Shown here: positions 7,616-15,569 of the stretch, one piece after another
How the letters are laid out: each line of letters starts with the position of its first letter
Position numbering within the stretch: position 1 is the first letter of the stretch
DNA from: Kiloniella sp. EL199
GTDB lineage: Bacteria; Pseudomonadota; Alphaproteobacteria; Kiloniellales; Kiloniellaceae
Direction: 5' to 3'
Length of the DNA stretch: 64,000 bases
NCBI RefSeq assembly: GCF_900313065.1
Contig: NZ_OMPU01000013.1
Span: 1 to 64,000 of the forward strand
The notes under the pieces: model-generated
Databases searched by the model: none
The model's input: the letters and a program-made list of their open reading frames with translations, nothing else
Told to the model about the DNA's origin: nothing
Made by a program: the position numbers and the translations under genes

Positions 7616-9062
7616 TTACCTTACCTCCTGAAGCTTTTGCTAATCCTTGATCATGCCCAGAAATCTTTTCGATCGGGAACATGCTTGTGGCACGTACAGG
7701 GGCTTCATCAGGCTTATAATCATCAGGGATATCAGTATCGGGTGTTCGCTTCATCAAACGCAGAATATAAACCACACCGACACCAAACACCGCGAAGTAC
7801 ACGACAACAAAAGCAAGGAGAGATATTGCGACCGCAGGGGCATCAATCGGTGATATAGAATCAGATGTCCGCAACAGACCGTAAACTGTATAGGGCTGTC
7901 TTCCAACCTCTGTCGTAATCCACCCGGCTAAAAGGGCGATAAATCCAGATGGTGCCATCCAGGTAGCAAATCGTAGCATTACAGGCGTCTCATACAGCTT
8001 TTTCTGCATGCGGCGAAGAAAACTCCACGCGCCTAAAGCAGCCATCAGGAATCCCAGCCCGACCATGACACGAAATGACCAAAAAACAATTGGTACATTC
8101 GGCCTATCTTCCGGGGCCCATTCTTTCAAACCTTTGATTTCACCATTGAGATCATGCGTTAAAATCAAGCTGCCCAGTTTAGGAATTTCCAACGCAAAAT
8201 GAACCGTTTCATCCTGCATTGATGGCAAACCAAAGAGAATAAGCGGGGCCCCTTTCCTTGTTTCAAAATGCCCTTCCATCGCTGCAATTTTAGCAGGCTG
8301 ATGTTCCAGCGTATTTAACCCGTGAAAATCACCTGCGATAATCTGAATCGGCGCAACGATAACCGCCATCCACATCGCCATTGAAAACATGATCCGCGCA
8401 GATTGGTTCGTTTTGTCCCGCAACAGATGCCACGCAGCAACACCACCGACAACAAAGGCCGTTGTCAGATAAGCAGCCAAAACCATATGAACCAGACGAT
8501 AGGGGAATGAAGGATTGAAAACAGCTGCCCACCAGTCCACGGGAATAAACTGCCCGACTTCGTTGATACTGTAGCCTGCTGGTGTCTGCATCCAGGAGTT
8601 CACAGACAATATCCAAAAGGCAGAGAATAGAGTACCAATCGCCACCATAAGCGTCGCAAAGAAATGCAGTTTTTTGCCGACTTTATTCATGCCAAAAAGC
8701 ATGACTCCCAGAAATCCGGCTTCCAGGAAAAAGGCAGACAGAACTTCATAGCCCATCAGCGGACCAAGTATCGGCCCCGTTTTGTCGGAAAAAACACTCC
8801 AGTTCGTCCCGAACTGATAACTCATGACAATGCCAGAAACCACACCCATCCCGAAAACAACGGCAAAGATCTTTATCCAGTATTTGAAAATTCGCAGGTA
8901 AACATCACGGCCTGTCCAGAGCCAAAGACCTTCGAGAACAGCAAGGTAACTCGCTAACCCGATAGAAAAAGCCGGAAAGACAATGTGAAAAGAAATCGTA
9001 AAGGCAAATTGCACACGCGCCAGAAACGCAGCATCCAGAAATTCAACCATATCCAATCGCAT
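7605..9062 (-). CDS. cydA: cytochrome bd-type (cyanide-insensitive) ubiquinol oxidase subunit I
   Basis: A 485-residue membrane protein carrying the hemes b558, b595 and d of a bd oxidase. The N-terminal FLARVQFAFTISFHIVFPAF stretch contains the conserved heme-ligand histidine, and GTNWSVFSDKTGPILGPLMGYE is the usual early loop. The periplasmic Q-loop is short (around GLKEWAPEDRPNVPIVFWSFR), the mark of CIO-type rather than E. coli-type CydA. The first ATG (9062) and a second one (9050, beginning MVEFLDAAFL) are both possible; neither has a strong Shine-Dalgarno, and alignment with the family favours the second. It is first in the operon with cydB and DUF2474. Confidence 0.92.
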   Translation of the reverse strand: MRLDMVEFLDAAFLARVQFAFTISFHIVFPAFSIGLASYLAVLEGLWLWTGRDVYLRIFKYWIKIFAVVFGMGVVSGIVMSYQFGTNWSVFSDKTGPILGPLMGYEVLSAFFLEAGFLGVMLFGMNKVGKKLHFFATLMVAIGTLFSAFWILSVNSWMQTPAGYSINEVGQFIPVDWWAAVFNPSFPYRLVHMVLAAYLTTAFVVGGVAAWHLLRDKTNQSARIMFSMAMWMAVIVAPIQIIAGDFHGLNTLEHQPAKIAAMEGHFETRKGAPLILFGLPSMQDETVHFALEIPKLGSLILTHDLNGEIKGLKEWAPEDRPNVPIVFWSFRVMVGLGFLMAALGAWSFLRRMQKKLYETPVMLRFATWMAPSGFIALLAGWITTEVGRQPYTVYGLLRTSDSISPIDAPAVAISLLAFVVVYFAVFGVGVVYILRLMKRTPDTDIPDDYKPDEAPVRATSMFPIEKISGHDQGLAKASGGKVNGN

Positions 9063-9197
9063 TCAAATCAGAATGCCCTCAGTTGTTGATTTGAATCTAT
9101 AGTCATTCCAAATGGATGTAAGTGCAAGACACCATGAAAGAGCGTTTTGTCTCACACAAAAAGTAGGGTTTTACGCAAATGCACCCTCTATATAGCA

Positions 9198-9233
9198 AAA
9201 GAGGATGCTACCTTCACCAGATGCATCCTCTTT
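9198..9233 (-). terminator. intrinsic terminator after the metF operon
   Basis: A perfect 11-bp stem (AAAGAGGATGC / GCATCCTCTTT) with a 14-nt loop, followed on the minus strand by a short T-run. It lies 44 bp beyond the stop of the last gene of the methionine cluster and also separates that cluster from cydA. Confidence 0.7.
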
Positions 9234-9276
9234 CCTATCATCACACAATTAAGATTATGATTTCACTAAATACTAA

Positions 9277-10119
9277 TCAGTTGTTGGCAACCGCTGAATA
9301 GTCATTCCAACTGGATACAGGTACAATAGCCTCACGCGGAGATACATTCGGGCGGGTCACCGGGCGGTAACCGTCGGCGGCTTTTTTGCGCAACGCCCGA
9401 TCAAGCTGTTCTGTTTCTCTTGGAGAACGGCCACCATGGACAAGGATTTTCTGGCCGACTTGATGTACTGGGAAACCAGCTTTTATCGTATCACCGTTTT
9501 CAACATAACAAACACCATCCACAAGATCGCCAACGGTATCATCTGTAAAGTCGTGATCTTCGGAATAGTCCAAAAGCAATGGGACGGAAGATCCCAACTC
9601 TAAAAGAGCCTGCCTTGCTGATGCCAACTGTGCGCGTGCTTGCTCCAAATCAGACACAGGCTTGAACGTCAGCGCATCAACTCCACCAGACACCAATCCC
9701 TGTACTTGAATATAAGCGCCATACCGCAGCACGTTGTCCGTACCCGTTGCATTGGATTGGTCTGCGACACCCAGCACAAATCGGCGACGATCGCCACCTG
9801 GCAATGAATCAACAGCCAGACAAGCAGCTTCAGCGGCAAGGTGATTGATAATGAAGGTTTCGTCCTGCATATCGAATTTTGCCAAAACATCCAGCGAAGC
9901 ATCTTGCGTGTGTGTTCTGATCACATCTGCACCGGCTTCCAAAAAGTCTTTGTGAGCCGCCGTCACTAAATCCGGACGGGAAATATTCAAAGCAGCAAGA
10001 CAGTCTTCGTTTCCAAAGGTAGCGCGCTTGAGATCAATCGCAGCTTCACGCAGGGCGGATTTCAAATCACCATCAGTTAATAAAACACGGCTGTTTAGCG
10101 CATCAATAAAGTTTCTCAT
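9277..10119 (-). CDS. homocysteine S-methyltransferase-like protein lacking zinc ligands
   Basis: A 280-residue protein resembling the N-terminal homocysteine-binding barrel of MetH/BHMT. The aligned landmarks are VLLTDGDLKSAL (12-23, for VLDGAMGTxxQ), LNISRPDLVTAAHKDFLEAGADVIRTHTQ (44-72) and KILVHGGRSPRET (224-236, where active enzymes have the GGCCGTTP zinc motif). The two adjacent zinc cysteines are absent (GG then RSPRET), and the only cysteines are Cys40, Cys100 and Cys204, none in a ligand context. Conventional zinc-dependent methyl transfer is therefore unlikely. It is downstream of metF, with its first base shared with the metF stop region, in an apparent regulator-metF-this gene operon, so a role in the methionine cycle (partner or sensor) is inferred. 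Confidence 0.7.
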   Translation of the reverse strand: MRNFIDALNSRVLLTDGDLKSALREAAIDLKRATFGNEDCLAALNISRPDLVTAAHKDFLEAGADVIRTHTQDASLDVLAKFDMQDETFIINHLAAEAACLAVDSLPGGDRRRFVLGVADQSNATGTDNVLRYGAYIQVQGLVSGGVDALTFKPVSDLEQARAQLASARQALLELGSSVPLLLDYSEDHDFTDDTVGDLVDGVCYVENGDTIKAGFPVHQVGQKILVHGGRSPRETEQLDRALRKKAADGYRPVTRPNVSPREAIVPVSSWNDYSAVANN

Positions 10120-10982
10120 TATGCTGCTTCCTTCTCTTCAGCTTGAATAGATAGAAGCCGGCATACAGCTTCTGTTAAAGGCGAACGGTTCAGAGTATAA
10201 AAATGGAAAGCGTCCACACCGCCATCAATCAAATCACGGCACAGATCCAGACAAAGCGATACAGCAACAGCAGCAGCCGTTTCAGGATTATCTTCCAATC
10301 CCTCAAAGGCCTTACTGACCCAATCCGGGATAGTTGCACCACAACGATCAGCAAAACGCTTTAATTGAGTAATATTATTAATCGGCAAAATGCCCGGGAT
10401 AATCGGGATTGTAATGCCAGCTTTTCTCGCCTCCTCTACGAAGCGAAAATAGCTCTCAGCCTCAAAGAAAAATTGCGTAATTGCCGTTGTGGCACCAGCA
10501 TCCTGCTTTTTCTTCAAAAAAGCCAAATCATCAGCCAGTGACTTGCTGTCAGGATGTGGATCAGGATAGGCCGCAACGGCAATGTCGAAATCACCCAGTT
10601 CTCTGAGGCTTGCAATAAACTCAACAGAATCCTGAAAACCATTTTCGTGAGGTTTAAAGGCAGCACCAGGCTCCTCTGCATCACCCCGTAAGGCCACCAG
10701 ACGGCTCACCCCCAGATCACGCCAGCCTTTGACAGTTTCCAGAATTTCAGCTTTTGAGGCTCCCGCCATTGTAATGTGGGCAGCCAGCGTCAGATCTTTA
10801 TCTTTCGATAACTTTTCCAACAGATCTTTTGATTTCTGCTGGCCAGAACCACCGGCTCCATAGGTAATAGAGTAGTATTTCGGCTCAAAAGCTTTCAGAC
10901 GCGTTACTGCCTTTGTCAGATTATCAAGACCGTTTGCCGAAGCCGGCGGAAACAGTTCAAAACTGATATCAGTTCTTTTCAT
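10119..10982 (-). CDS. metF: methylenetetrahydrofolate reductase
   Basis: A 287-residue FAD-dependent TIM-barrel enzyme reducing 5,10-methylene-THF to 5-methyl-THF for methionine synthesis. Family motifs are FELFPP near the N-terminus, YYSITYGAGGS (catalytic and folate contacts), AHITMAGAS, LVALRGD, a YPDPHPDS segment and AITQFFFEAESYFRFV. The length is typical for the bacterial enzyme. Only 6 bp separate it from the upstream ArsR/methyltransferase gene, and its stop overlaps the start of the homocysteine methyltransferase-like gene. This indicates one operon under the upstream regulator. Confidence 0.94.
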   Translation of the reverse strand: MKRTDISFELFPPASANGLDNLTKAVTRLKAFEPKYYSITYGAGGSGQQKSKDLLEKLSKDKDLTLAAHITMAGASKAEILETVKGWRDLGVSRLVALRGDAEEPGAAFKPHENGFQDSVEFIASLRELGDFDIAVAAYPDPHPDSKSLADDLAFLKKKQDAGATTAITQFFFEAESYFRFVEEARKAGITIPIIPGILPINNITQLKRFADRCGATIPDWVSKAFEGLEDNPETAAAVAVSLCLDLCRDLIDGGVDAFHFYTLNRSPLTEAVCRLLSIQAEEKEAA

Positions 10983-10988
10983 TCTTCC

Positions 10989-11927
10989 TTACTCCGTATT
11001 GGGATCGCGACGCGCTGTCCAAATGCAGACCGTCAGCGGATCACCCGGAAGATGTTCTGGATCAGAGAGGGTTAACCCTGCATCATCACAAAACTCTTCA
11101 ATTTGTTTATCATCAAAACCCAACCAATGATGTGCATGATCATCACGAAGGCTATCCATACGATGGGGCGCGAAATCCACCAGAATTAAACGACCTCCGG
11201 GCTTGATGACCCTTGCGGCCTCGCGCAAACACATTCGTGGATCGAGGGCATAGTGCAGCACCATATTTAGGCATACCGCATCAAAGCGGGCATTCCCAAA
11301 GGGGATTTGATACATGTCCCCCTGACGCACCTGACAGTTTGTCAAACCCGCATGGTCAATATTGTTTCGGGCAATCGCCAGCATCTCGCGAGAAATATCC
11401 AAGCCGACAATGGAGCCAACTTCACCAGAGACAAGTTCCAAAACGCGACCAGTACCTGTACCGATATCAAGTAGTTCAGTTACTGGCTCTCTCAGCAGCG
11501 TTTCCTGGAATGCAGCTTCAATAGAAGAGGTATCGATGTGAAGAGATCTAATCTCATGCCAGTCAGATGCATTTTTGCGGAAATATTCCTGCGCCTTGCG
11601 TGCACGTTCTGCTTTGATGTCTTCCAAGCGCTGAAAATCCAAAGCAAGTTTGGGATCATCCGCCGGGATCAAATCAATGACCAATCGCGCCAACTCAGAA
11701 CAAGGCTGGTTATCTGACAGCCTGAAATAAGCCCAGTTGCCTTCCTGATGACGCTCCAGAAGACCAGCCTCCATCAGCAACTTTAGGTGACGGGAAACAC
11801 GTGGCTGGCTTTGTCCAAGAATTTGAACAAGTTCGCTCACAGTCAATTCCGCATGGGCACAAAGACCCAAAACACGTAAACGCGTTGGTTCGGCAATAGA
11901 CTGTAATCCTTTTAATAGAACTTCCAC
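10989..11927 (-). CDS. ArsR-family regulator fused to a SAM-dependent methyltransferase domain (SahR-like)
   Basis: A 312-residue two-domain protein. Residues about 1-90 form an ArsR winged helix (EPTRLRVLGLCAHAELTVSEL ... SQPRVSRHLKLLMEAGLL). Residues about 140-300 form a class I methyltransferase fold with the SAM-binding motif LLDIGTGTGRVLEL and the acidic GLDIS strand. No metal-binding cysteine pair typical of metal-sensing ArsR proteins is visible. This architecture is found in alphaproteobacterial regulators of the SAM/homocysteine cycle (SahR-type), where the methyltransferase fold may sense SAM or SAH. It is the first gene of the metF cluster. A palindrome 46-63 bp upstream of the start is a candidate operator. 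Whether it still methylates anything is unknown. Confidence 0.8.
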   Translation of the reverse strand: MEVLLKGLQSIAEPTRLRVLGLCAHAELTVSELVQILGQSQPRVSRHLKLLMEAGLLERHQEGNWAYFRLSDNQPCSELARLVIDLIPADDPKLALDFQRLEDIKAERARKAQEYFRKNASDWHEIRSLHIDTSSIEAAFQETLLREPVTELLDIGTGTGRVLELVSGEVGSIVGLDISREMLAIARNNIDHAGLTNCQVRQGDMYQIPFGNARFDAVCLNMVLHYALDPRMCLREAARVIKPGGRLILVDFAPHRMDSLRDDHAHHWLGFDDKQIEEFCDDAGLTLSDPEHLPGDPLTVCIWTARRDPNTE

Positions 11928-11972
11928 GATAACATCTCCTCCAGGCGTGAACTGCGCGCCAAAATCAATATA

Positions 11973-11990
11973 ACAATATCTTTATGTTGT
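11973..11990. promoter_or_regulatory. candidate operator upstream of the ArsR/SahR-like regulator
   Basis: An 18-bp imperfect inverted repeat with ACAA/TTGT ends and AT/AT inner pairs (ACAA-T-AT-N4-AT-G-TTGT), in an AT-rich promoter region 46-63 bp before the regulator's start. ArsR-family proteins bind such AT-rich dyads, so autoregulation of the metF operon is inferred. Confidence 0.4.
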
Positions 11991-12454
11991 AATTTATCAA
12001 GAAAAAAAATAACCCAATAGCGATCATTTTTTATTTTTATGCGACACACAACGATTTATCTATTTGTTTTCACACTATTTTATAAATTCCATTCTTCATC
12101 TTTACAAAAATATGAAGAATCCTTGGCATGCGATAAATCATCCTTTTGCCACATTTAGGGCTAAGTCCCTTCAAAATTGGGTCCTACATTCAAAACCGTA
12201 GAGAGCTTCCCCTCTCTGCTAGAGATCCTGAAGATCTCCACATTACCCCAAAGCTGGACTCTAGCGGCTGCCGGATACCCGACTGGCAGCCGCATCCTCT
12301 TTTAAGACTCCCGATCCCCTTGCGTCATAAGGAAACACCTTATTGGCGAGAGGGGATTTTTTTTGCTATACGCTTTTTAGTTATACGCAAGAGAGTCGAT
12401 CAGGCATGATGGCCTTTCGTATCTTAGTTCCAATAAAAAATAAGGGTTTAGATA
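11991..12454 (+). ncRNA. candidate structured RNA or leader upstream of ccmA (5' end undefined)
   Basis: This gap has no convincing gene but is rich in plus-strand hairpins. They are AGAGAG-CTTCCC-CTCTCT near 12200-12217, a long-range stem GCTAGAG-(A)-TCC / GGACTCTAGC joining about 12219 to 12264, a perfect 9-bp stem GCGGCTGCC / GGCAGCCGC at 12264-12293, and a strong terminator at 12314-12364. An intrinsic terminator with no coding gene before it on this strand suggests either a small RNA or an attenuated leader of the ccm operon, which begins 90 bp later. It does not match the 6S, SRP, tmRNA, RNase P or riboswitch motifs I know. I could not identify the promoter. Confidence 0.5.
12314..12364 (+). 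terminator. strong intrinsic terminator before ccmA
   Basis: Two stacked stems, ATCCCCT / AGGGGAT (12314-12320 with 12351-12357) and inner ATAAGG / CCTTAT around an AAACA loop, followed by eight T (12357-12364). It points on the plus strand towards ccmA, with no annotated plus-strand gene upstream. Confidence 0.8.
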
Positions 12455-13129
12455 TTGGGCAGCAGCCTTTTTCAAGGGGAAGACCTTACCTGTATAAGAG
12501 GCGGGCGCACTGTCTTTCTCGGATTGAGCTTCAATCTTGAGCAAGGACAGGCCCTTATTCTCGAAGGGCCAAACGGTAGCGGGAAATCAAGTCTGATACG
12601 CATGCTGTCCGGTCTTGTTCGACCTAAACTTGGAAAGCTTCTCTGGCAAGGACAAGACGCAACGAAAGAGCCCGAAATTTTTCAAAGACGCATCCATTAC
12701 ATAGGGCATCGAAATGCGATTAAACCTGTTTTGACAGTTTTGGAAAATCTGGCCTATTGGTCGGGAAAGACAAAAGACGATCCAAGTTTGGACGACGCTT
12801 TAGATCATTTCAGAATGCTTCCGCTAAAACACACCCCGGCGAATCTCCTCTCATCCGGACAAAGCAGACGACTAACCCTCTCGCGCTTGCTGGCATCAGA
12901 GCGATCCGTTTGGCTATTGGATGAACCCTCTGTCGGGCTGGACGTTGCCTCAGTGGCTTTGTTGGAAGATGTCATCAAAACACATAGGTCAAAAGGCGGG
13001 TCAGTTATTTTTGCGACACACAGCCCCATTCATGTCGAAAATCCAAACCGATTAAATCTGCAAGATTACAGTCCGCTTTATAACAAGGAGCTTCTTGCTG
13101 TTGAAGATGATGAGGAGTCCTGGGTATGA
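12455..13129 (+). CDS. ccmA: heme exporter ATP-binding protein CcmA
   Basis: A 224-residue ABC ATPase that with CcmB, CcmC and CcmD frees holo-CcmE during cytochrome c maturation. Walker A is EGPNGSGKSS (about 41-50), the signature region is LLSSGQSRRLTLSRLL, and Walker B is VWLLDEPSVGLD. The signature SSGQ is typical of CcmA. I start at TTG 12455 because an in-frame stop lies two codons upstream and TAAGGG sits 8 nt before it. The protein is a little longer than many CcmA at the C-terminus. It overlaps ccmB by 4 bp (ATGA). Confidence 0.92.
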   Translation: MGSSLFQGEDLTCIRGGRTVFLGLSFNLEQGQALILEGPNGSGKSSLIRMLSGLVRPKLGKLLWQGQDATKEPEIFQRRIHYIGHRNAIKPVLTVLENLAYWSGKTKDDPSLDDALDHFRMLPLKHTPANLLSSGQSRRLTLSRLLASERSVWLLDEPSVGLDVASVALLEDVIKTHRSKGGSVIFATHSPIHVENPNRLNLQDYSPLYNKELLAVEDDEESWV

Positions 13130-13812
13130 AGGCCTTCCTCAACATTGTTTCAAGAGATTTGCGCCTGGCACTCCGTCAAAAATCAGATTTAACCATGGCC
13201 GTATTGTTTTTTATACTTACCGCCATGCTGTTTCCCTTTGGTCTCGGTCCCGAGCCTAACTTGCTCGCGCGTATTGCCCCCGGCATTATTTGGGTCACGG
13301 CTTTGCTGGCCGTCTTGCTTTCTCTGGAACGTTTGTTTCTTGCTGATTATGAAGACGGAAGCCTGGAACAACTTATTCTCTCCTCAACATCACTGGAAGT
13401 TGCCGTCCTAGCAAAGGTCTTCGCTCACTGGCTAACAACGGGTCTCCCATTGATTCTGGCCGCGCCCTTAATTGCGCTGCTGTTTAATATGGATTCTGAC
13501 GCTATGACGATTCTTCTGATTGCCATGATATTGGGAACACCAAGCCTGAGCTTAATCGGAGCTATCGCAGCAACACTGACCCTTGGCGCAAGACGTGGTG
13601 GCGTATTGATTCCTCTGCTTGTTCTCCCGCTTTATATACCAACACTGATTTTTGGTGTCGGAGCGATTGATGCAGCCATGAACAGTCTGGAAGCTGGTGC
13701 GGTTATCGCAAATGCGCGACCTCACCTTTTGTTGCTTGGCGCAATATTGCTTGTTTCATTATTAATAACCCCACTTGCCGGAGCCGCCGCTTTAAGGCAG
13801 TCGGTAGAATAA
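13126..13812 (+). CDS. ccmB: heme exporter membrane protein CcmB
   Basis: A 228-residue integral membrane protein with about six hydrophobic segments, the membrane partner of CcmA. The N-terminal RDLRLALRQKSDLTMAVLFF and central LSSTSLEVAVLAKVFAHWLTTGLPL stretches are characteristic of CcmB. It starts inside the ccmA stop (ATGA), indicating coupling. A 166-bp gap with an FNR-type box follows before ccmC, so ccmC may also have its own promoter. Confidence 0.93.
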   Translation: MKAFLNIVSRDLRLALRQKSDLTMAVLFFILTAMLFPFGLGPEPNLLARIAPGIIWVTALLAVLLSLERLFLADYEDGSLEQLILSSTSLEVAVLAKVFAHWLTTGLPLILAAPLIALLFNMDSDAMTILLIAMILGTPSLSLIGAIAATLTLGARRGGVLIPLLVLPLYIPTLIFGVGAIDAAMNSLEAGAVIANARPHLLLLGAILLVSLLITPLAGAAALRQSVE

Positions 13813-13873
13813 AAAACACAAAGAAGTGAGTTGAGGCGGATTGATAAATACCCAAGTTGATTGAAGTGCAAAA

Positions 13874-13887
13874 TTGATTGATATCAA
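13874..13887. promoter_or_regulatory. FNR/FixK-type box upstream of ccmC
   Basis: TTGAT-TGAT-ATCAA, a perfect match to the TTGAT-N4-ATCAA consensus of the CRP/FNR-family oxygen regulators (FNR, FixK, Anr). It is centred about 98 bp before the ccmC ATG, in one of the few gaps of the ccm operon, and could switch ccmC and downstream genes with oxygen supply. Confidence 0.6.
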
Positions 13888-13978
13888 GGCAGGGTATATA
13901 TCTTTGTCCTAGTGTCTGCTCACCGTTAAATAAACCTGTGCCTGATGCACAAGAATGTAAATTGAAGGGATAAGGACA

Positions 13979-14713
13979 ATGTCGGTCTTTCACCGATTTG
14001 CCAATCCAAACAGATTTTTGAAGCTGACCAATCAGGTGCTTCCATGGGTTTCCGGCCTAACAGTAATCTCACTGGCCGTCGGCCTCTACATGTCTTTCTT
14101 CACCTCTCCCCCTGATTATCAACAGGGTGAAAGCGTACGGATTATGTACATTCATGTACCATCCGCGTGGATGGCCATGTTTGTTTACACGTCAATCGCT
14201 ATTGCGTCAGTTTGCTCGTTGATCTGGCGGCATCCCCTTGCAGATCTGGCGGCGAAGGCATCCGCCCCCATTGGTGCAGGCTTTACCTTTCTGGCCCTGG
14301 CGACAGGATCACTGTGGGGCAAACCAATGTGGGGGGCCTGGTGGGTATGGGATGCACGCCTGACATCTGTGCTAATCCTTTTCTTTCTTTACCTCGGCCA
14401 CATAGCCCTGATGCACGCCTTCGAAGAACAGGAACGCGGAAACAAAGCTGCCGCCGTTCTTGCCATTGTCGGCTTTGTGAATATACCGATTATCAAGTTT
14501 TCCGTGGACTGGTGGAATACGCTTCATCAACCAGCTTCAGTCATGCGCGCTGACGGTCCGTCGATTGATCCCTCAATGCTCTGGCCGCTCATGATTATGG
14601 GGGTAGCCTTCAAACTCTTCTATATCGTTGTTTTATTAATACGAATCAAAAGCGAGCTTATAGAAGCCAAGTTGCGCAAGTATCGCCGCGCGGTTGTCAA
14701 TAAGGCACATTAA
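13979..14713 (+). CDS. ccmC: heme handling protein CcmC
   Basis: A 244-residue polytopic inner-membrane protein that loads heme onto CcmE. The tryptophan-rich WWD motif is present as WGAWWVWDARLTS (about 120-132), flanked by conserved histidines in MYIHVPSAWMA and WWNTLHQP. Six membrane spans are evident. The length matches the family. It is separated from ccmB by 166 bp and from ccmD by 197 bp, unusually wide gaps in a ccm operon. Confidence 0.95.
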   Translation: MSVFHRFANPNRFLKLTNQVLPWVSGLTVISLAVGLYMSFFTSPPDYQQGESVRIMYIHVPSAWMAMFVYTSIAIASVCSLIWRHPLADLAAKASAPIGAGFTFLALATGSLWGKPMWGAWWVWDARLTSVLILFFLYLGHIALMHAFEEQERGNKAAAVLAIVGFVNIPIIKFSVDWWNTLHQPASVMRADGPSIDPSMLWPLMIMGVAFKLFYIVVLLIRIKSELIEAKLRKYRRAVVNKAH

Positions 14714-14910
14714 GATTGCAATGAAAAGCTTTGATAAATCAGTGAGAGATCAACAAATATTGATCATGATGTGAATCAAAGTCTTAGGGTTTTAGTGTGA
14801 CATAATGCGCTAGTGTTTAAGCGATAGAATTATGTCTATCTTCAAAATAAGAGAAGAAGCCGGAAAGTGGTATAATTAATTCCGGCACAACTCAGGTTAC
14901 GCAGGACAGT
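14714..14910 (+). promoter_or_regulatory. ccmC-ccmD gap with dyad GATCAA-N6-TTGATC
   Basis: This 197-bp gap contains a perfect dyad GATCAA-N6-TTGATC at 14748-14765 and a second spaced pair TTGAT-N10-ATCAA at 14760-14779. The half-sites resemble FNR half-sites, but orientation and spacing do not fit the FNR consensus. Otherwise the stretch is AT-rich without a gene. Confidence 0.3.
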
Positions 14911-15117
14911 ATGGAACAGATAACGAATTTTCTCTCGATGGGAAACTATGGCGCTTACATCTGGACGGCCTATCTTTTAACGGCTGCTGTAATGTTGGGC
15001 TTACTTGTTACAACCTTGCAACGCCTGCGAAAAAACAAAGCTGAACTGGCTGAATTCCAAACTATGCAGAATTCAACCAAACAGTCTGGTCACAAGGAAG
15101 AGACAGCCCGCCCATGA
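14911..15117 (+). CDS. ccmD: heme exporter protein CcmD
   Basis: A 68-residue single-span membrane protein. The N-terminal FLSMGNYGAYIWTAY segment followed by one hydrophobic helix and a charged tail (LQRLRKNKAEL) is the standard CcmD pattern. CcmD is required for release of holo-CcmE from CcmABC. It overlaps ccmE by 4 bp (ATGA). Confidence 0.9.
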   Translation: MEQITNFLSMGNYGAYIWTAYLLTAAVMLGLLVTTLQRLRKNKAELAEFQTMQNSTKQSGHKEETARP

Positions 15118-15569
15118 CGCGGAAAAGCCGTAGAATGTATGTACTCGTGGTCGCCATTGCTTTGCTGGCCTCTGCGACAGCACTCGTATTAACTGCTCTG
15201 GACGATAATATCACCTATTTTTACAGCCCCTCGGACCTAAAAACCAAACAGGTAACTGTTGGTCGGGCACTCAGATTAGGTGGCCTCGTCGAAGATGGAA
15301 CCTTTGAAAAGCTGGACGGCGGTCTCAAGGTTAAGTTTTCCATTACAGATGGCGCAGAAACTGTCGCTGTAAACTATGAAGGCATACTTCCTGACCTCTT
15401 TCGCGAAGGACAGGGCGTCATTACCGAAGGTAGCCTGAATGAAAAAGGTGAATTTATTGCCCACGAAGTTCTGGCAAAGCACGACGAGAATTACATGCCT
15501 GCCGAAGTTATTGAAGCTTTGAAAGCATCCGGAGAATGGCGCGGAGATGAGGAGCAAATAACAGAATGA
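15114..15569 (+). CDS. ccmE: cytochrome c-type biogenesis heme chaperone CcmE
   Basis: A 151-residue periplasmic heme chaperone anchored by an N-terminal helix (about 8-28). The covalent heme-binding histidine is in VLAKHDENYMP (His about 130), with the conserved tyrosine four residues later. The beta-barrel region (VTVGRALRLGGLVEDGTF) fits the OB-fold of CcmE. Overlaps at both ends place it firmly in the operon. Confidence 0.95.
   Translation: MTRKSRRMYVLVVAIALLASATALVLTALDDNITYFYSPSDLKTKQVTVGRALRLGGLVEDGTFEKLDGGLKVKFSITDGAETVAVNYEGILPDLFREGQGVITEGSLNEKGEFIAHEVLAKHDENYMPAEVIEALKASGEWRGDEEQITE

Noticed and set aside
9086-9099. FNR-like box before cydA (TTGAT-N4-ATCTA)
   Set aside because: One consensus base is wrong, and its distance to the start codon does not fit normal activation.
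12146-12409. 87-residue plus-strand open frame within the ccmA leader
   Set aside because: It runs through the terminator and hairpins and has no protein-like composition; the RNA explanation fits better.
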